Shown here in pieces: positions 22,380 to 32,714 of a stretch of 64,000 nt of DNA. Numbering within the stretch: position 1 is the stretch's first letter; the number at the start of each line of letters is the position of its first letter. Source of the DNA: Symbiodinium natans (taxonomy: Eukaryota > Sar > Dinophyceae > Suessiales > Symbiodiniaceae); NCBI GenBank assembly GCA_905221605.1, contig CAJNDS010000258.1, forward strand, positions 150,001 through 214,000, read 5' to 3'. A program made the translations under genes and the position numbers. The notes beneath the pieces are model-generated. The model made no database searches, was not told where the DNA came from, and worked only from the letters and a program-made list of their open reading frames with translations.

Positions 22380-25300
22380 TTGCCTATGGCACGTAATGCA
22401 GTTTGTCTCAAAAAGGCATGTTTCCCTGTGGCAGGTTTGACGGTATGGTTCATCTTTGATTTTCTGGCAGTGGTGATGACCTGCTTGTCAGGGGTGGGGC
22501 TTGCCAACTTTTGTGTTTTCCTGCGCTTTGTTATTGTTGCGAGCATGAATCGACAAGACCTGCTGTTCGTGTCGCGATTGCTTGGCGCCGCCCTGTCAGT
22601 CAAAGTACATCAACGCATTCGGGCTGAAGGGCAGATTTCTTGAAAGTGAGGCCGGCTGATGTTGCAGCAGACGCGCAGTTGTTTTTGCTTGTCGCTCTTT
22701 CTCTCTTTCTCTCTCTCTCTCTCTTTCTTTCTCTCTTTCTTTCTCTCTTTCTTTCTCTCTTTCTTTCTCTCTTTCTTTCTCTCTTTCTTTCGCTCTTTCT
22801 TTCTCTCTTTCTTTCGCTCTTTCTTTCTCTCTTTCTCTCTTTCTCTCTTTCTTTCTCTCTTTATCTCTTTCTTTCTCTCTTTCTTTCTCTCTTTCTTTCT
22901 CTCTTTCTTTCTCTCTTTCTTTCTCCCTTTCTTTCCCTCTCTCTGTTTCTCTCTCTCTTTCTGTCTCTTTCTCTCTCTTTGTCTCTCTTTCTCTCTCTTT
23001 CTCTCTCTTTCTCTCTCTTTCTCTCTCTTTCTCTCTCTTTCTCTCTCTTTCTCTCTCTTTCTCTCTCTTTCTCTCTCTTTCTCTATCTTTCTCTCTCTTT
23101 CTCTCTTTTTCTCTCTTTCTCTCTTTCTCTCTTTCTCTCTCTTTCTCTCTCTTTCTTTCTCTTTCTCTCTCTTTCTCTCTCTTTCTCTCTTTTTCTCTCT
23201 CTTTCTCTCTCTTTCTCTCTCTTTCTCTCTCTTTCTCTCTCTTTCTCTCTCTTTCTCTCTCTTTCTCTCCTTCTCTCCTTCTCTCCTTCTCTCGCATCTT
23301 TGTTTATTGTTGTCTCTCATCTCTTTCTGCCTGCAGATCCATTTCGCCTTCTGGTTGACCCTTGTGGGTATATTGGGCATGCTGCTGGTATGCTGCACGC
23401 AGTCTGTCCCTTGACTAATATGTTTTGAGCGGCCTTAGCCTTGTGCGCAGCATCAAAGAGGCATGCAACATGATGGGAGGTTTGAGCGCTGTAGTTTGGA
23501 CCAAACCTTTTCAAGGTCAAGATGATGACGCGGCCGACCCCAGTGCCAGGGAAGAATTCACCATGAATGCCGCCGTGACCCCTACAGAGACGGTGCCTCA
23601 GCCGCAGGAAGACGCCATAGCTTGTGTTCTGACCATGTCGGTCCGGAGAAAGCCAGTTCTCTTGTGTATCCAAGGTTCAGGCGAGACAGATGCCGACCAA
23701 GCGTTCAACAGATGGCAGACACGAGATGCCCCGAGACGTTTCACACAACGGATTTGCGATTCGGTAAAACAGTCCTGTTTGTGATCATGGTCGCACGGCA
23801 GCATCCCAGTCTCCTGCCATACTGACACTGCTGAAGCTGCAAGCTTGTGTGGTCGTAGATGAGCAGATATCGGCAGTCATGTACCGAGGTGGGCGCTGCG
23901 TGCAACGCAAGAGGAGGAGAAGAAGGATGACAAAAAGGACGACAAAGCAAAGGTCAAGAAGAAGACTCGCCGCCCGCAGCATCGCTGCCACGATTGCTTT
24001 CTTGGAGCTGCGCAGTCCTTTGAGCTGCAGGTGTCGGCTTTTGGTTGTCGGCCTGCAGGGTTCGCCGATGTTTCGCAGGGTTCACGTGTCACAGGCTAAG
24101 GGTTCGTGACATCGCATGACATCATCCATCACCCCCCCTGGGTATTTCTTCTGTAGAGCTTGTAGAAGGCCATCCCCCTGTAAGGGCTTGGGTTGCCAGT
24201 ACGGGGACGCGAGGCAAAGGGAGAATGAGGGGTGCCCAAAAGCGCGAATGAAATGAGCACTCCATTTGGGGACAGCGAAGTTTGCTCCCTTTGCTACCCA
24301 CACCACTTCAAGTGCGCATTGAAAGCTGCGTGTGCGTTTTGAGATTCAGCGGCCACGACATGTTTGCAGCTGTTTGCACTTCTGTCCGGGGCGCGAGAGC
24401 TGCTCGACACACGCAAGCTTGCCAGGTGGAAGGAGCGGCACCAGCTAGTCTGGACCAACGACACACAGGCACCCAATACTCGGTGCTTCTTGGCAGCATC
24501 TATCGGGTTGTACAGTTGAGTGTGTTCTTGTGGCACGTCCGTCATGCCGCGATGCACTGCAATGTGCCCTTTGTCTATGCACCTCAGGCTACTTTGGACG
24601 GCCGGTGGAGCGAGGCTCTGGACGAGTTGTGGACATTGCAAAAATCTCAAGTTGCCTTCTCTGAGCCGGTCAGAAGACAACCCGGCCGTACCACGGCGTC
24701 GGCTGCGACCCACATGGCGTCTTGACATTCCCGAGGAGGAAAGGCCAGAAAAGGTGCGCTATTTAGCTTTTTCGAGGATACACTTGGATTCAGCGTTGTG
24801 GTCTGCCCCTGGACAGGCGTATCGGATCTTTGACGCTGCAAACGCATCCTGGAAGGAACCGCTTCTTCAGAGATCAACGCCTTGACAGAGATGTTTTCCT
24901 GCTTTCGACTAAGTTCGTACAAAGCACTGCTACATCTTGAGCTCAGTGAGTACTTTGGCAAGGAGCAGCCTCAGTGGGCAATGCCGGACGTCCTCAAGTT
25001 GGTCTTATCAGGCGCTTCGCCCACTGCACAGGCGATAGACTCCCCGTCGCAGCCTCGGAGAGTCTGAGCGCATCCCTGCCGTGCCGCCTTTGTCGGTCCA
25101 AGCGATGAAGCTTTGTGAGAGGGTTTAGCTTTGAGCGAATTAATTCAGCCAAGGTCGGGGTCCTTCGGGCCCAGACATGTGCCGGTTCAGGCCATGGGTA
25201 GCATGGCAAACCACGAAGAGGCATCTTCGACAGTTCTTCCTTGTAGGAAACATCAGTGGAGCAGTCCTCGGCTTAAATGCAGCGGTTGCGTTCGGGCTTG

Positions 25301-25560
25301 CCAGCTTTCTTTGTCCAGTTACCGGGCGCAGCCGTTGCTCAGGGGAAATCCGCTCAAGAAGCTTGCGGAGGCCGGGCTGCCTCATCGCGGGAAGGTGCGA
25401 AAACATACTGGGTCGTGAAGCATCGCATGTGGCGATCAGGAAGCTCGAAAGGCGGCGGCCGAACAGTGTCGGAAGGCGGAAAGGTGTCTTCAATGCACCA
25501 AAAACGTCGTGTCAAACTGAGAGCTTCCCAAAAGGTGGGGACACCGCACGCGCCGGCTGA
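22380..25560 (+). CDS. Multi-exon membrane-protein gene spanning a CT microsatellite
   Basis: Blocks on +: 22380-22600, starting ATG, with two hydrophobic stretches (LTVWFIFDFLAVVMTCLSGV and FCVFLRFVIVA); 23337-23402 after CTGCCTGCAG (IHFAFWLTLVGILGMLLVCC, a clear transmembrane helix); about 23425-23640; about 23885-24045, with a charged run (EEEKKDDKKDDKAKVKKK); 24371-24508 after GTTTGCAG (ARELLDTRKLARWKERHQLV); about 24597-24700; about 24727-24870; about 24900-25012 (LLHLELSEYFGKEQPQWAMP); and about 25250-25320 after TTGTAG, hydrophobic (GAVLGLNAAVAFGLASFLC). A multi-pass membrane protein with a charged loop fits. The intron between the first two blocks contains the 600-bp CT repeat. Family not recognised, and the join of all blocks into one gene is inference. 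Confidence 0.45.
22694..23293. repeat. 600-bp CT-rich microsatellite with 12-bp and 10-bp phases
   Basis: Almost pure pyrimidine on +. About 22705-22930 is built from the 12-bp unit CTCTCTTTCTTT, and about 22975-23100 and 23205-23270 from the 10-bp unit CTCTCTCTTT, with mixed units between. Long open frames on both strands (about 230-260 codons) come only from this composition and are not genes. It ends about 45 bp before a good exon acceptor. Confidence 0.95.
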
Positions 25561-26179
25561 TCTGGCATTCCAGAGGCCGTTGTTGTGATTGTATTGACAT
25601 TGTGTGCCAATGAATAAGAAAGAACACCTTGAAAGTTCTTCGAACTCTTTATTGCACTATTCTCATATGTCCCTGTGCCACTTTTCAAGTCAAGTGCTTA
25701 TCTCTACGCAGCAACTTTGCGGCTCGAGCCGCAGAAGGCTTTCAAGCCACTCCGCCTTGCCAGGGCCATCAGTGCTGGGATTTCTAAGAAAGGCTCGGAG
25801 CCACGTCTTACAATGTCCTACATCTCCGCGTTAACACAGAGGGCATGTCCGAGTGCAGCTCTCCTCGCGCGAGGACACGATGCCGATGCCACAGAACATC
25901 ACGAAAGCTCAGGAAGAAGCGTGCCTTAGCTACAAAGCTGCGCAGACTTGAGAGGATTCGTACTATTTCGTACTATTTCGTACTGCTCATGCGCAGTGTC
26001 GCTCCTCCACCACCAGGCTCCCATCCCAGGATTCCCGCTTTTGCCATCCCGTAGTCTCTCTTGTATTGCTGCTCACTGACTTCTGGCTCCCTGAGGCCCT
26101 CTTGGTAGCCAACTATCAGTAACTATCTCTGAGTCTTTATCATCTCCGGCTCGCTGGTCCGTGGAGCCCTGCGAGGCAG
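25561..26179. other. Spacer with possible exon and a short 10-bp repeat
   Basis: A + frame near 25720-25920 (LRLARAISAGISKKGSEPRL) is protein-like but unassigned. A 10-bp repeat, TACTATTTCG, lies at 25961-25980 with partial flanking copies. Confidence 0.3.
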
Positions 26180-26565
26180 CGATACGTCGATCAGCATGGC
26201 CTGGATCGCCTGGTTACGAAGCTCATGAACGGCCGCTGGGATGGGATTGTAGTTTTCTGCAGCTGACCTGCGCATGTGCCTGGCATTGAGGCATCATTGC
26301 TGAGAAGCCAGAAGATGCTTGCCTACACCTCGCATGCAGAATGGCTTCCATTCCTCTATCAAGGTCTTTGCCACATCAGTTTCGACTCAAGCCCTAAACC
26401 CTAAACCCCAAACCCTAAACCCTAAGCCCTAAACCCAAAACCCAAAACCCTAAGCACACTAAGGATCCAAAGCTCTACATGATCAAATGGCTTGCTGAGC
26501 GCTGCAGCGATGACCAGCTTGAGAAAGGTGGCCTGGAACGCAAGAGCGGCTCGGCAGGCAGCATG
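26180..26565 (+). CDS. RIIa/Dpy-30-type docking-domain protein (partial gene model)
   Basis: Three exons join in frame. 26180-26231 (after GAGGCAG) reads RYVDQHGLDRLVTKLMN. 26291-26316 is a 26-nt microexon giving IIAEKPED. 26464-26565 begins DPKLYMIKWLAERC and ends at ATG|GTTAAG. Together they give the layout of a RIIa/Dpy-30 dimerisation-docking helix pair: a Y-x-x-x-H-g-l start, a Leu-rich helix, then K-P-x-D-P before a second helix ending W-L. Such domains form four-helix bundles that dock to amphipathic helices of AKAP-like partners, often in cilia or in kinase complexes. Both inner introns would start with GC (26232, 59 nt; 26317, 147 nt). A Lys/Ser-rich tail follows. The start codon and later exons are not placed; 26986-27262 may belong to it. 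Confidence 0.6.
26392..26453 (-). repeat. Telomere-like CCCTAAA array inside an intron
   Basis: About nine CCCTAAA/CCCCAAA/CCCTAAG-type units, that is TTTAGGG on the minus strand. It sits in the intron between the microexon ending 26316 and the exon starting 26464 of the RIIa-like gene, and leads into the acceptor side. Confidence 0.9.
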
Positions 26566-26594
26566 GTTAAGGGTTTAGGGTTTAGGGTTTAGGG
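26566..26594 (+). repeat. Telomere-like TTTAGGG array starting at an intron donor
   Basis: Reads GTTAAGGGTTTAGGGTTTAG and on. Its first two bases are the GT donor after the exon ending 26565. It is inverted relative to the array at 26392-26453, so this exon is bracketed by opposite-strand telomere-like units. Confidence 0.88.
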
Positions 26595-26985
26595 TATTCT
26601 ACACTTTTGCCAAGCAGAGCTGTTGTCAATCCCAGGGGCAGGGAAGTGAGAGGATGTGGCGGAGAAGTTTCACTCCTGCAGTTTCACCATGACATTCAGC
26701 TCGTCTCATCGCCCACCTTCAAACAGAATTCCACACCGGCAGAGACAAAAGAACATCAGGGGCGACTTGTCTGCTTGCTTCGCTTACTCCGCCACTCTGC
26801 TATTCGCGTCTTTTTGGCCATGAACACGCTGAGTCTCCTAAACCGGTTCCAGTGGAGCCTTGCATTTTTGTTCGGGTTGGGGTCGAAAAGAAAAGGGTTT
26901 AGATACCAGAACGCCAAACATGGCATCCGTGTGAGGAAGCGAGAGTCCGGATGGGATCGGAAGCACACGGCCTGAGCCTCTGCCC
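26595..26985. other. Likely intron, or unassigned sequence
   Basis: Follows the telomere-like donor. Several short frames are open on both strands, none with convincing splice support. Confidence 0.3.
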
Positions 26986-27261
26986 GTGTCCTTGCAAGAC
27001 TTCAAGATGCCTTCCACCCCCCCAAATCCCCCCAAAGCTGCGGCATATCGTCACTTTGCTGCCTGCCCGTTGGCATCAGAGCTCGCGGCCTCATTGCAGG
27101 CCTTGCTAGTGAAGTTAGATGCTGCAGAGACCAACCAAGAAATTACTTGTAGAAACAATGAAATCTCACAAGCCGGAAGGGCAAGCAGTACGCCGCAACT
27201 GGTCACAAAGCACGACTCTCTGCCGAAAAAACACGAAGACAGGGGTGTTCGACGCAGTTGG
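26986..27261 (+). CDS. Candidate exon, Pro-rich then helical
   Basis: The frame reads MPSTPPNPPKAAAYRHFAAC, then LASELAASLQALLVKLDAAE, and stays open to 27261, where GTTTAGGGA could be a donor at 27262. It may be a downstream exon of the RIIa-like gene. This would be another case of a TTTAGGG-type intron start. Confidence 0.35.
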
Positions 27262-27487
27262 GTTTAGGGATTTAGGTGGCAGACTCCAACCGTGAGGCTG
27301 CACGTATGACACATCTCAGGGTGGACATGTGCATTCACTTCCGGGTTCCCCGCCCCTCAAAAAATCTTCTGCTCATGCTCACGAATCCGCACATGCCTTA
27401 CGTCACACCTCGAAGCTGCTCTTGACAGGTGCTCTTCTCCAGGGACAATGACCGCCTGCAGGCGGCAGCAGCGTAACTCGTTCCGGC
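27262..27487. other. Likely intron or spacer
   Basis: Starts with GTTTAGGGATTTAGG. No exon recognised. Confidence 0.3.
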
Positions 27488-28336
27488 ATGCTCCACCGAG
27501 ATGGGATGCCCTGCCAGGTCAACATGCGAAGCTACTTCGATCGCTGGAAGGTGCTGTTTACTTTGGTCGAGGTTGTCTCAGGACTTGAGCCTTTCCCCAG
27601 CGTTTTTCAGCCAAAGGATGTGGAGGACGGCAGCCACGAGAAGGAACCGACATGGCAGGAAGCTGAGACGTGGCATGGGGCATTCTGTTTTCACTCGTTG
27701 AACGGATTCCGACCGTGAGCCATTGGCTAGGCGACTTCGTGTTGAGAGAAAGCCGCTGATTGCGAAGTCAGCCTCGGAACCGTTTATGCCGAAATTTCAG
27801 CAGCAAGGCCTGAAGCGAGGCGAGATGTGATCTTTCCTGCCACCTTTTGGTGGTGTTGTCAGGTGGAAGATATGGTCCTTGGAATCCAGTTTTCTGACAA
27901 AGGCATACCGTGAGCAAGAGTACCGAATTCTGGTGCTGCATGGGTTCGTCTCACTGAAGTTAGGCTTACAATCAGCTATTGACAATGATGTTAGCGGTCT
28001 GCAGACCAGATGCACTGGTTCTACAGGGACTGAGTTCATGTTTTTTGTTTATCTGCTAGAGGACTTTGCAGTGGCAGCGTCGAGCAAGCCGCTAGACTTC
28101 TGCGTGCGGAAGAGAGCACCTCAGCGCCAAAGGCGCAGACTCTAGGAGGCGTGCCGACATGTAAGCGGATGAAACGGGGTGCAGCTCCTTACCCTGGCGT
28201 TCGCACGTGGCCCAGCGACTTGCCCTTTCACCCACTGCCATCGCGTGAAGAAACCTGCCAGGTAGAAGCCCCATCATCCTGGGAAATTGCCACCGAAGCA
28301 GACGGTCACTGCAAGACCTTTGACTGCAACTCCGCA
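27488..28336 (+). CDS. Multi-exon gene candidate, function unknown
   Basis: Blocks on +: about 27520-27718 (MRSYFDRWKVLFTLVEVVSG), about 27862-28145 after TTGTCAG (SSFLTKAYREQEYRILVLHG) and possibly 28151-28339 (APYPGVRTWPSDLPFHPLPS). Frames are open and protein-like, but splice joins are not certain and no domain is recognised. Confidence 0.32.
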
Positions 28337-28339
28337 TAA

Positions 28340-29056
28340 CTCCGCATAATGAATGCATCTTAGCAGTTTAGGGTTCTTGAAGACAATCGTCGTCTCTGTC
28401 ACGAGACTGTTGGCATGCTCAGGATCATGATGCAGCCGATATCGGCTGATTCAGCAGGAGAGCCACATCCCGGCTTTGTTTTGTGCACTTGCACACTGGC
28501 TTTAGCTGCAGTAAGCGGCTGCCCTGATGTGCTGCTGCTTTGTCAGTGTGGGGAGCGTGCTGCCATACCCTGCCGTACCAGCCAAAGCTGCTCACAGATA
28601 CCTCAAAAAGATCATGTGGACGCTTGGAGGGTATAGGAGGGCATCACGTCATAAAAAGTCATAGAGCTTGGGCACATTGCCGCACTTTCATAGCAGCATG
28701 TAGAAGCAGGTAGAAGCATGTCGAAGCATGTAGAAGCACGGAAAAGCATTGTAAGGAGTATTGTAAGGAGTCCTGCCACAGTGGCACGAGACCCGAGACT
28801 CGCCTGTGTGCACTTAGCCATGGCGATCGTCTTTGCTCCGCGAATTCCGGAGCCTTGGCAAGCCAGTGCCAGGTTCCACGGCATATAGCTTCGATGTAAG
28901 TTCGAGGCGGATTTGAGTAGGAGGAACATATGAATCGCATCACCTTGCCTTTGCCCCAGTTGGAAAAAGGGTTGACACTTCCTTGCAGTACTGACTGAGG
29001 ACTGTTGCTTTGTTGGGTATGGGTAAGCAGTCAAGTGCAATGAGCCACTGACCCAG
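28340..29056. other. Spacer with short repeats
   Basis: An isolated GTTTAGGG word lies at 28368. At 28690-28745 imperfect 10-11 bp repeats of AGAAGCATGT occur. No exon is supported; the long minus-strand frame at 28612-29082 is not protein-like. Confidence 0.35.
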
Positions 29057-29874
29057 GATGGCCTGGGACAGGAGGCCGCCATGGCCCGGGAGGTTCTCCG
29101 AAGCTTCGAGGAGGACTTTGCCGGCCGCTTACACTTCGACCGAATTTATCGGGCATGCCGTGCCTCTGCCGCGCTGGTGGGGCGCTTACACAGGCAGTTT
29201 GCCGCGGGCTGAGGCACGCCATCTCTCGCAGGATGCTCGCATCCATCAGGCAGCCTGTGGTTTGTCCCGGGCCTACAGCTGCCGTGGATATATTCAGGTT
29301 GCGATGCTGGTTGTTCGTACCATATCATGCAGCGTCTTCTACGCACGTCGACACCGCCACCAGAAGCCACAAGGATCGGCTGCGCGGTTGTCGGATCTGT
29401 GGGCTACGTCGGCTTAGCCTCGGCCCCCAGCCACGCCACGGTTGAACTCTGCTGTGTTCAGTGCCAATGCCGTCCCATGCCAATGCCTCTGCAGCCTCAC
29501 AGGTGGCGATACCTCTTCTTGGCCTTGGACCCCTGAAGGCACCAAAGCACAGTGCGATCACTTGGGGGGGCGTTAGCGAAACACCTGCAAAGTTTTGCGA
29601 TGACTCAGGTTGCTGTTGCCAGCGCCCTTGGAGCAATGGGAGGGGCGCGCCTCGGTTGCCCATAGCAGAGCACGGCCCAAGGTCTGAATGCTTTGGAAAT
29701 GCATGGCCGATCCTGTTGCAAGGCACTGGGCGCGGCAGCGTAGTGCCTGAGCTGATGTTGGGAAGTGCCAGGTGTTCGGCTTTGTCGTTTTCAAATGCAG
29801 CTTCCCTGCTCCTGGGGCTGGTTGTGCTCGCAGAGGAGCCAACGCATAGAGCATGGACAAAGCTATGGTAGGAG
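29057..29874 (+). CDS. Multi-exon gene, function unknown
   Basis: A clear exon after GACCCAG starts at 29057 and reads GQEAAMAREVLRSFEEDFAG then RLHFDRIYRACRASAALVGR, open to 29209. Further blocks: about 29327-29458 (TRIGCAVVGSVGYVGLASAP) and about 29505-29871 after CTCACAG (VAIPLLGLGPLKAPKHSA, later SNAASLLLGLVVLAEE). The first exon looks like a helical, charged region; the later ones are small-residue and hydrophobic. No family recognised. Confidence 0.42.
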
Positions 29875-30539
29875 TACTCATACTCGCAGGGAAGATGGAG
29901 TGGTTTACTTACCGAACGTACTCACAGAGTTAACTTGTTGGAAGGCGAACGAGAGAGTCGGCGACAGGGCATCGCGAGGCCGGATGACTTGGGTGCCACA
30001 GCTTTAGCCCTTCGGCCGCAACACAGCTCCAGTTGCCTGGCACTGTTTGCTTCCTGCAGAGCCACTTGGCTTGCCAAACACCTCAGCTGCGACTCTGGGC
30101 GCATGTGGAGACCGCTGTTTCACTCTACCCTTCATTGTGGTATCATTTTGGTGATTTGCTTTTGGTTTTGGTCCTTCTTCTTGGTATGCAGGCAGAAGGG
30201 TGGAATGAGAGCACGGAAGAAGAAATGAAGAAGTAAAGAAAGAAACAAAGACAGAATAAAATACATACAGAAAAAATGCGATATTCAGAAATAGATACAG
30301 GAAAGCAAATACAACAACACAGAAGCGTGCGTGGGAAAACAAAGAGATAGCGGCTGAAATCAGCGGCTGAAATCAAATAATGTAAGAAATAGAGAACGAA
30401 CGAGAGGAAGAAAGGGTTGCGCCCCTTTCTTCCCACCCCCCCCCTGCTTTTTTACATAGCATTGTTAAAGCTTGCCAAGCCTGTCGTGCAAGGATTGTGT
30501 GGGACTGCATCCACTCACCCCAACACCCCCCGCGCCTTT
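29875..30539. other. Spacer with purine-rich tract
   Basis: A short hydrophobic + frame lies near 30135-30180. 30205-30415 is A/G-rich (AAGAAAG-type), ending in GCCCCTTTCTTCCCACCCC. No gene supported. Confidence 0.35.
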
Positions 30540-30997
30540 TTATGTTCCGTGCAAGCTTGCTTCGTAAAAAAGTTCATGCCATGAAGAGGATGTGCGTGCA
30601 AAACATACGAACCCTTTCCAAACCCATCGCGTTGCTTTTTGCAAATGGGGGGGGGAGGGGCTGCACATCCAGCCCCGCCTTTATTTGGCTTGTAAGCCGT
30701 GCAAGCTTGCATGATCACGCCATATGCCATGAAGGGCACTTGCGTTCAAACACGTACGAATCCATGTCAACTCGTCATGCCAGCATTGTGTTTGCAAATG
30801 GGTGGCTGCCCCACCAAGCCCCCGGCAAGCCTCCGGCAAGGCCCCGGCAAGCCCCGCCTTTTAATGAGTTCTTAAGCTGTGCAAGCCTGCTTTTTCAAGA
30901 CGATCGTGCCATGAAGAATGCTGGCGTCAAATCACATACGGATCCTTTCCAAACCTGTCATGAGCATCTTGCTTGCAAATGGAGGGGTGGGGCTGCG

Positions 30998-31028
<31 letters not shown>
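30540..31028 (+). repeat. Minisatellite family A, three diverged units, ending in poly-C
   Basis: Units begin near 30549, 30699 and 30879 with GTGCAAGCYTGC. Each continues with GCCATGAAG, a C-rich CCTTTCCAAACC-type part, a TTGCAAATGG part and a G/C-rich end. The third unit ends in a 31-bp poly-C run (30998-31028). A decayed fourth copy may lie at 31440-31510. The same family in the opposite orientation makes up 42942-43510. Confidence 0.85.
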
Positions 31029-31029
<1 letters not shown>

Positions 31030-31096
31030 CCTCCAAACCCTCTTCTTTTGCCTTCGGGTTCCCCCCCTGGAGTGCCCCCCCCCCCCCCCCCTGCAG

Positions 31097-31203
31097 AGAC
31101 CTGCGACAGAACTGTGGTGAAGTATCCGTACAACTACCTCCGCAAACGACACGATAGCTGCCACATCGGGTATCTGCAGGGTGGAGACGATCTCAGTAAA
31201 TAA
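31097..31203 (+). CDS. 3'-terminal exon after a poly-C tract, function unknown
   Basis: After 17 C residues (31075-31091) and TGCAG, the frame reads ETCDRTVVKYPYNYLRKRHD then SCHIGYLQGGDDLSK and stops at TAA 31201-31203. Composition is strongly protein-like. Upstream exons are not identified; the C-rich minisatellite would lie in its preceding intron and supply the polypyrimidine tract. Confidence 0.55.
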
Positions 31204-31212
31204 TTTAGATCC

Positions 31213-31324
31213 CTGGGCCGAAAGTTTCGAGCTACCGGGGCCTCTTGTTTAACATGCAGCTATGCGCTACTCCGGGCCGAAAGTTTCGAGTTAAGTTTTG
31301 TTTTAACATGCGGCTATACGTGAC
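31213..31324. repeat. Diverged direct duplication, about 58 bp
   Basis: Two copies of GGGCCGAAAGTTTCGAG...TTAACATGCRGCTATRCG at 31213-31270 and 31272-31324, just after the stop codon at 31203, so in a likely 3' UTR. Confidence 0.8.
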
Positions 31325-32222
31325 TCCTGCGGAGTAGCGGAGGGCCAAGAAGTGTCGTTTTCACTAGGCTAGCGGAGTAATTAATGCCCGGTTGAAAACA
31401 TATCTTTTTTCATTCCGGAGGCGCAGTCTTCATTGGATTTTAGAGCTTGCTTTACCGGGAAGATATGCCATGAAGAGCAGCGCTTTCGCAAAACACACAG
31501 ACGAAGCCTTGCGAATAGGTTTCCTACTCAATGCAAAGAAGAAAGTCGATTTTCCTAGAAAAATATAGAGGTTGTCCATTACAATGGCGAGGAATCATGC
31601 AGAAGTGTTGAGAGGAAGGAGAAACACTATAGAGTTCATAGGTCGAGGTTGTCGAAAGCTTTTTTTTGGGGCCTGTTCAGCCACTCAGGCTGCTATTGCC
31701 GGAGCCCTTGCGGGTGTTTTGGGTGGCTTCCGCCCTGAGCCAGCGAAAGGGATGAAAGGGCAAAGTGCGCTGTTGAGGCTGGGAGTTTTCCACCCATTCC
31801 CACAACTCGCCGCTTGAAGCACCTCGTGAAATGGGCACACAGGTGCGCTCGTGAGCAGGTGATCTGCCAATTTCTAGCTTCAGCAAGTAGAAGTTGATGC
31901 ATTGCCGAGGCTTCTGACGAGGTGCCTAGACGTCATCTGAGCTTCGGTTTCCGCAAACACGCCTGGCATATGTGCCTGTGTGGCTGCAGGCCTGGAGCTC
32001 TCTCGGGCAACTGGCGATATGCTGTCCTTGTTGAGGCATGATGTTCAGATCCGCAGCAGTTCCGCAGCTGCAGAAGTCTAGAGAAGCTTGCACGTCACGG
32101 TTGCAGGTGGCATGCGCATTTGCGCCCTAGGCTCAGTCTGAGGAACGTGCCTAGTGCTAGACGCTTGCCCTCTCAAGTGGCCTTCCAGGCCTTGGGCGCA
32201 GCGAGCATACTTCCTGCATGCA
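31325..32222. other. Spacer, no secure gene
   Basis: A + frame at 31572-31817 includes AAIAGALAGVLGGFRPEPAK but lacks splice or family support. A piece near 31680-31710 resembles one near 29604-29634 (ACTCAGGYTGCTRTTGCC), possibly a short dispersed repeat. Confidence 0.3.
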
Positions 32223-32714
32223 ATGAGAGGAGGAGGGTTGAGGAGCCTTGCATTCTGGCTATCACTGGCTAGTTTTTCCGTTGTGCCCAGAGAAACGCAG
32301 TCTGTGTTGTGCAGGGCCCGACTGCACGGCGAGGGCCCGGGCCAGTCTCTCCGCCACTTGCTGCCGCTCTACCGCTTCCTACAACGTAGCCTGGGTACCC
32401 AGCAATGCCCAAAGCTGCTGTGGAGCTCTGTGTGTCTGTCCGTTACTGCTTGCAGCACCTCTGCATACACCAGAAGTGTATTTCATGTAAACAGCTCTGC
32501 ATTTCATGCTGTTCATGGGACACAGGTGCAGTTGTGGAGGTGCCCGCTGCTACAGCTTCCTCAAGCCTTGGCATGTGAAGTTGCATCTGCGCACGCGCAT
32601 GCAGAGACACGTGACGATCACTTGAGCTTGTCCTTTTGTCTGCCGTGGGTGGCGTCTCTGCAAGATAAGGATCTGCGGATTCCAATAACCATCATTGGAC
32701 ACAAGCTGCTTTAG
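32223..32714 (+). CDS. Candidate 163-codon ORF with N-terminal hydrophobic segment
   Basis: From ATG 32223 the frame begins MRGGGLRSLAFWLSLASF, signal-peptide-like, and runs to TAG 32712-32714. No repeats or known domain. Its Ser/Cys/Leu-rich composition could also be chance in GC-rich DNA. Confidence 0.28.
   Translation: MRGGGLRSLAFWLSLASFSVVPRETQSVLCRARLHGEGPGQSLRHLLPLYRFLQRSLGTQQCPKLLWSSVCLSVTACSTSAYTRSVFHVNSSAFHAVHGTQVQLWRCPLLQLPQALACEVASAHAHAETRDDHLSLSFCLPWVASLQDKDLRIPITIIGHKLL

Noticed and set aside
22596-23428. Four very long open frames (230-262 codons) on both strands
   Set aside because: They are translations of the CT/GA microsatellite; the peptides are Leu/Ser/Phe or Lys/Glu/Arg repeats with no other content.
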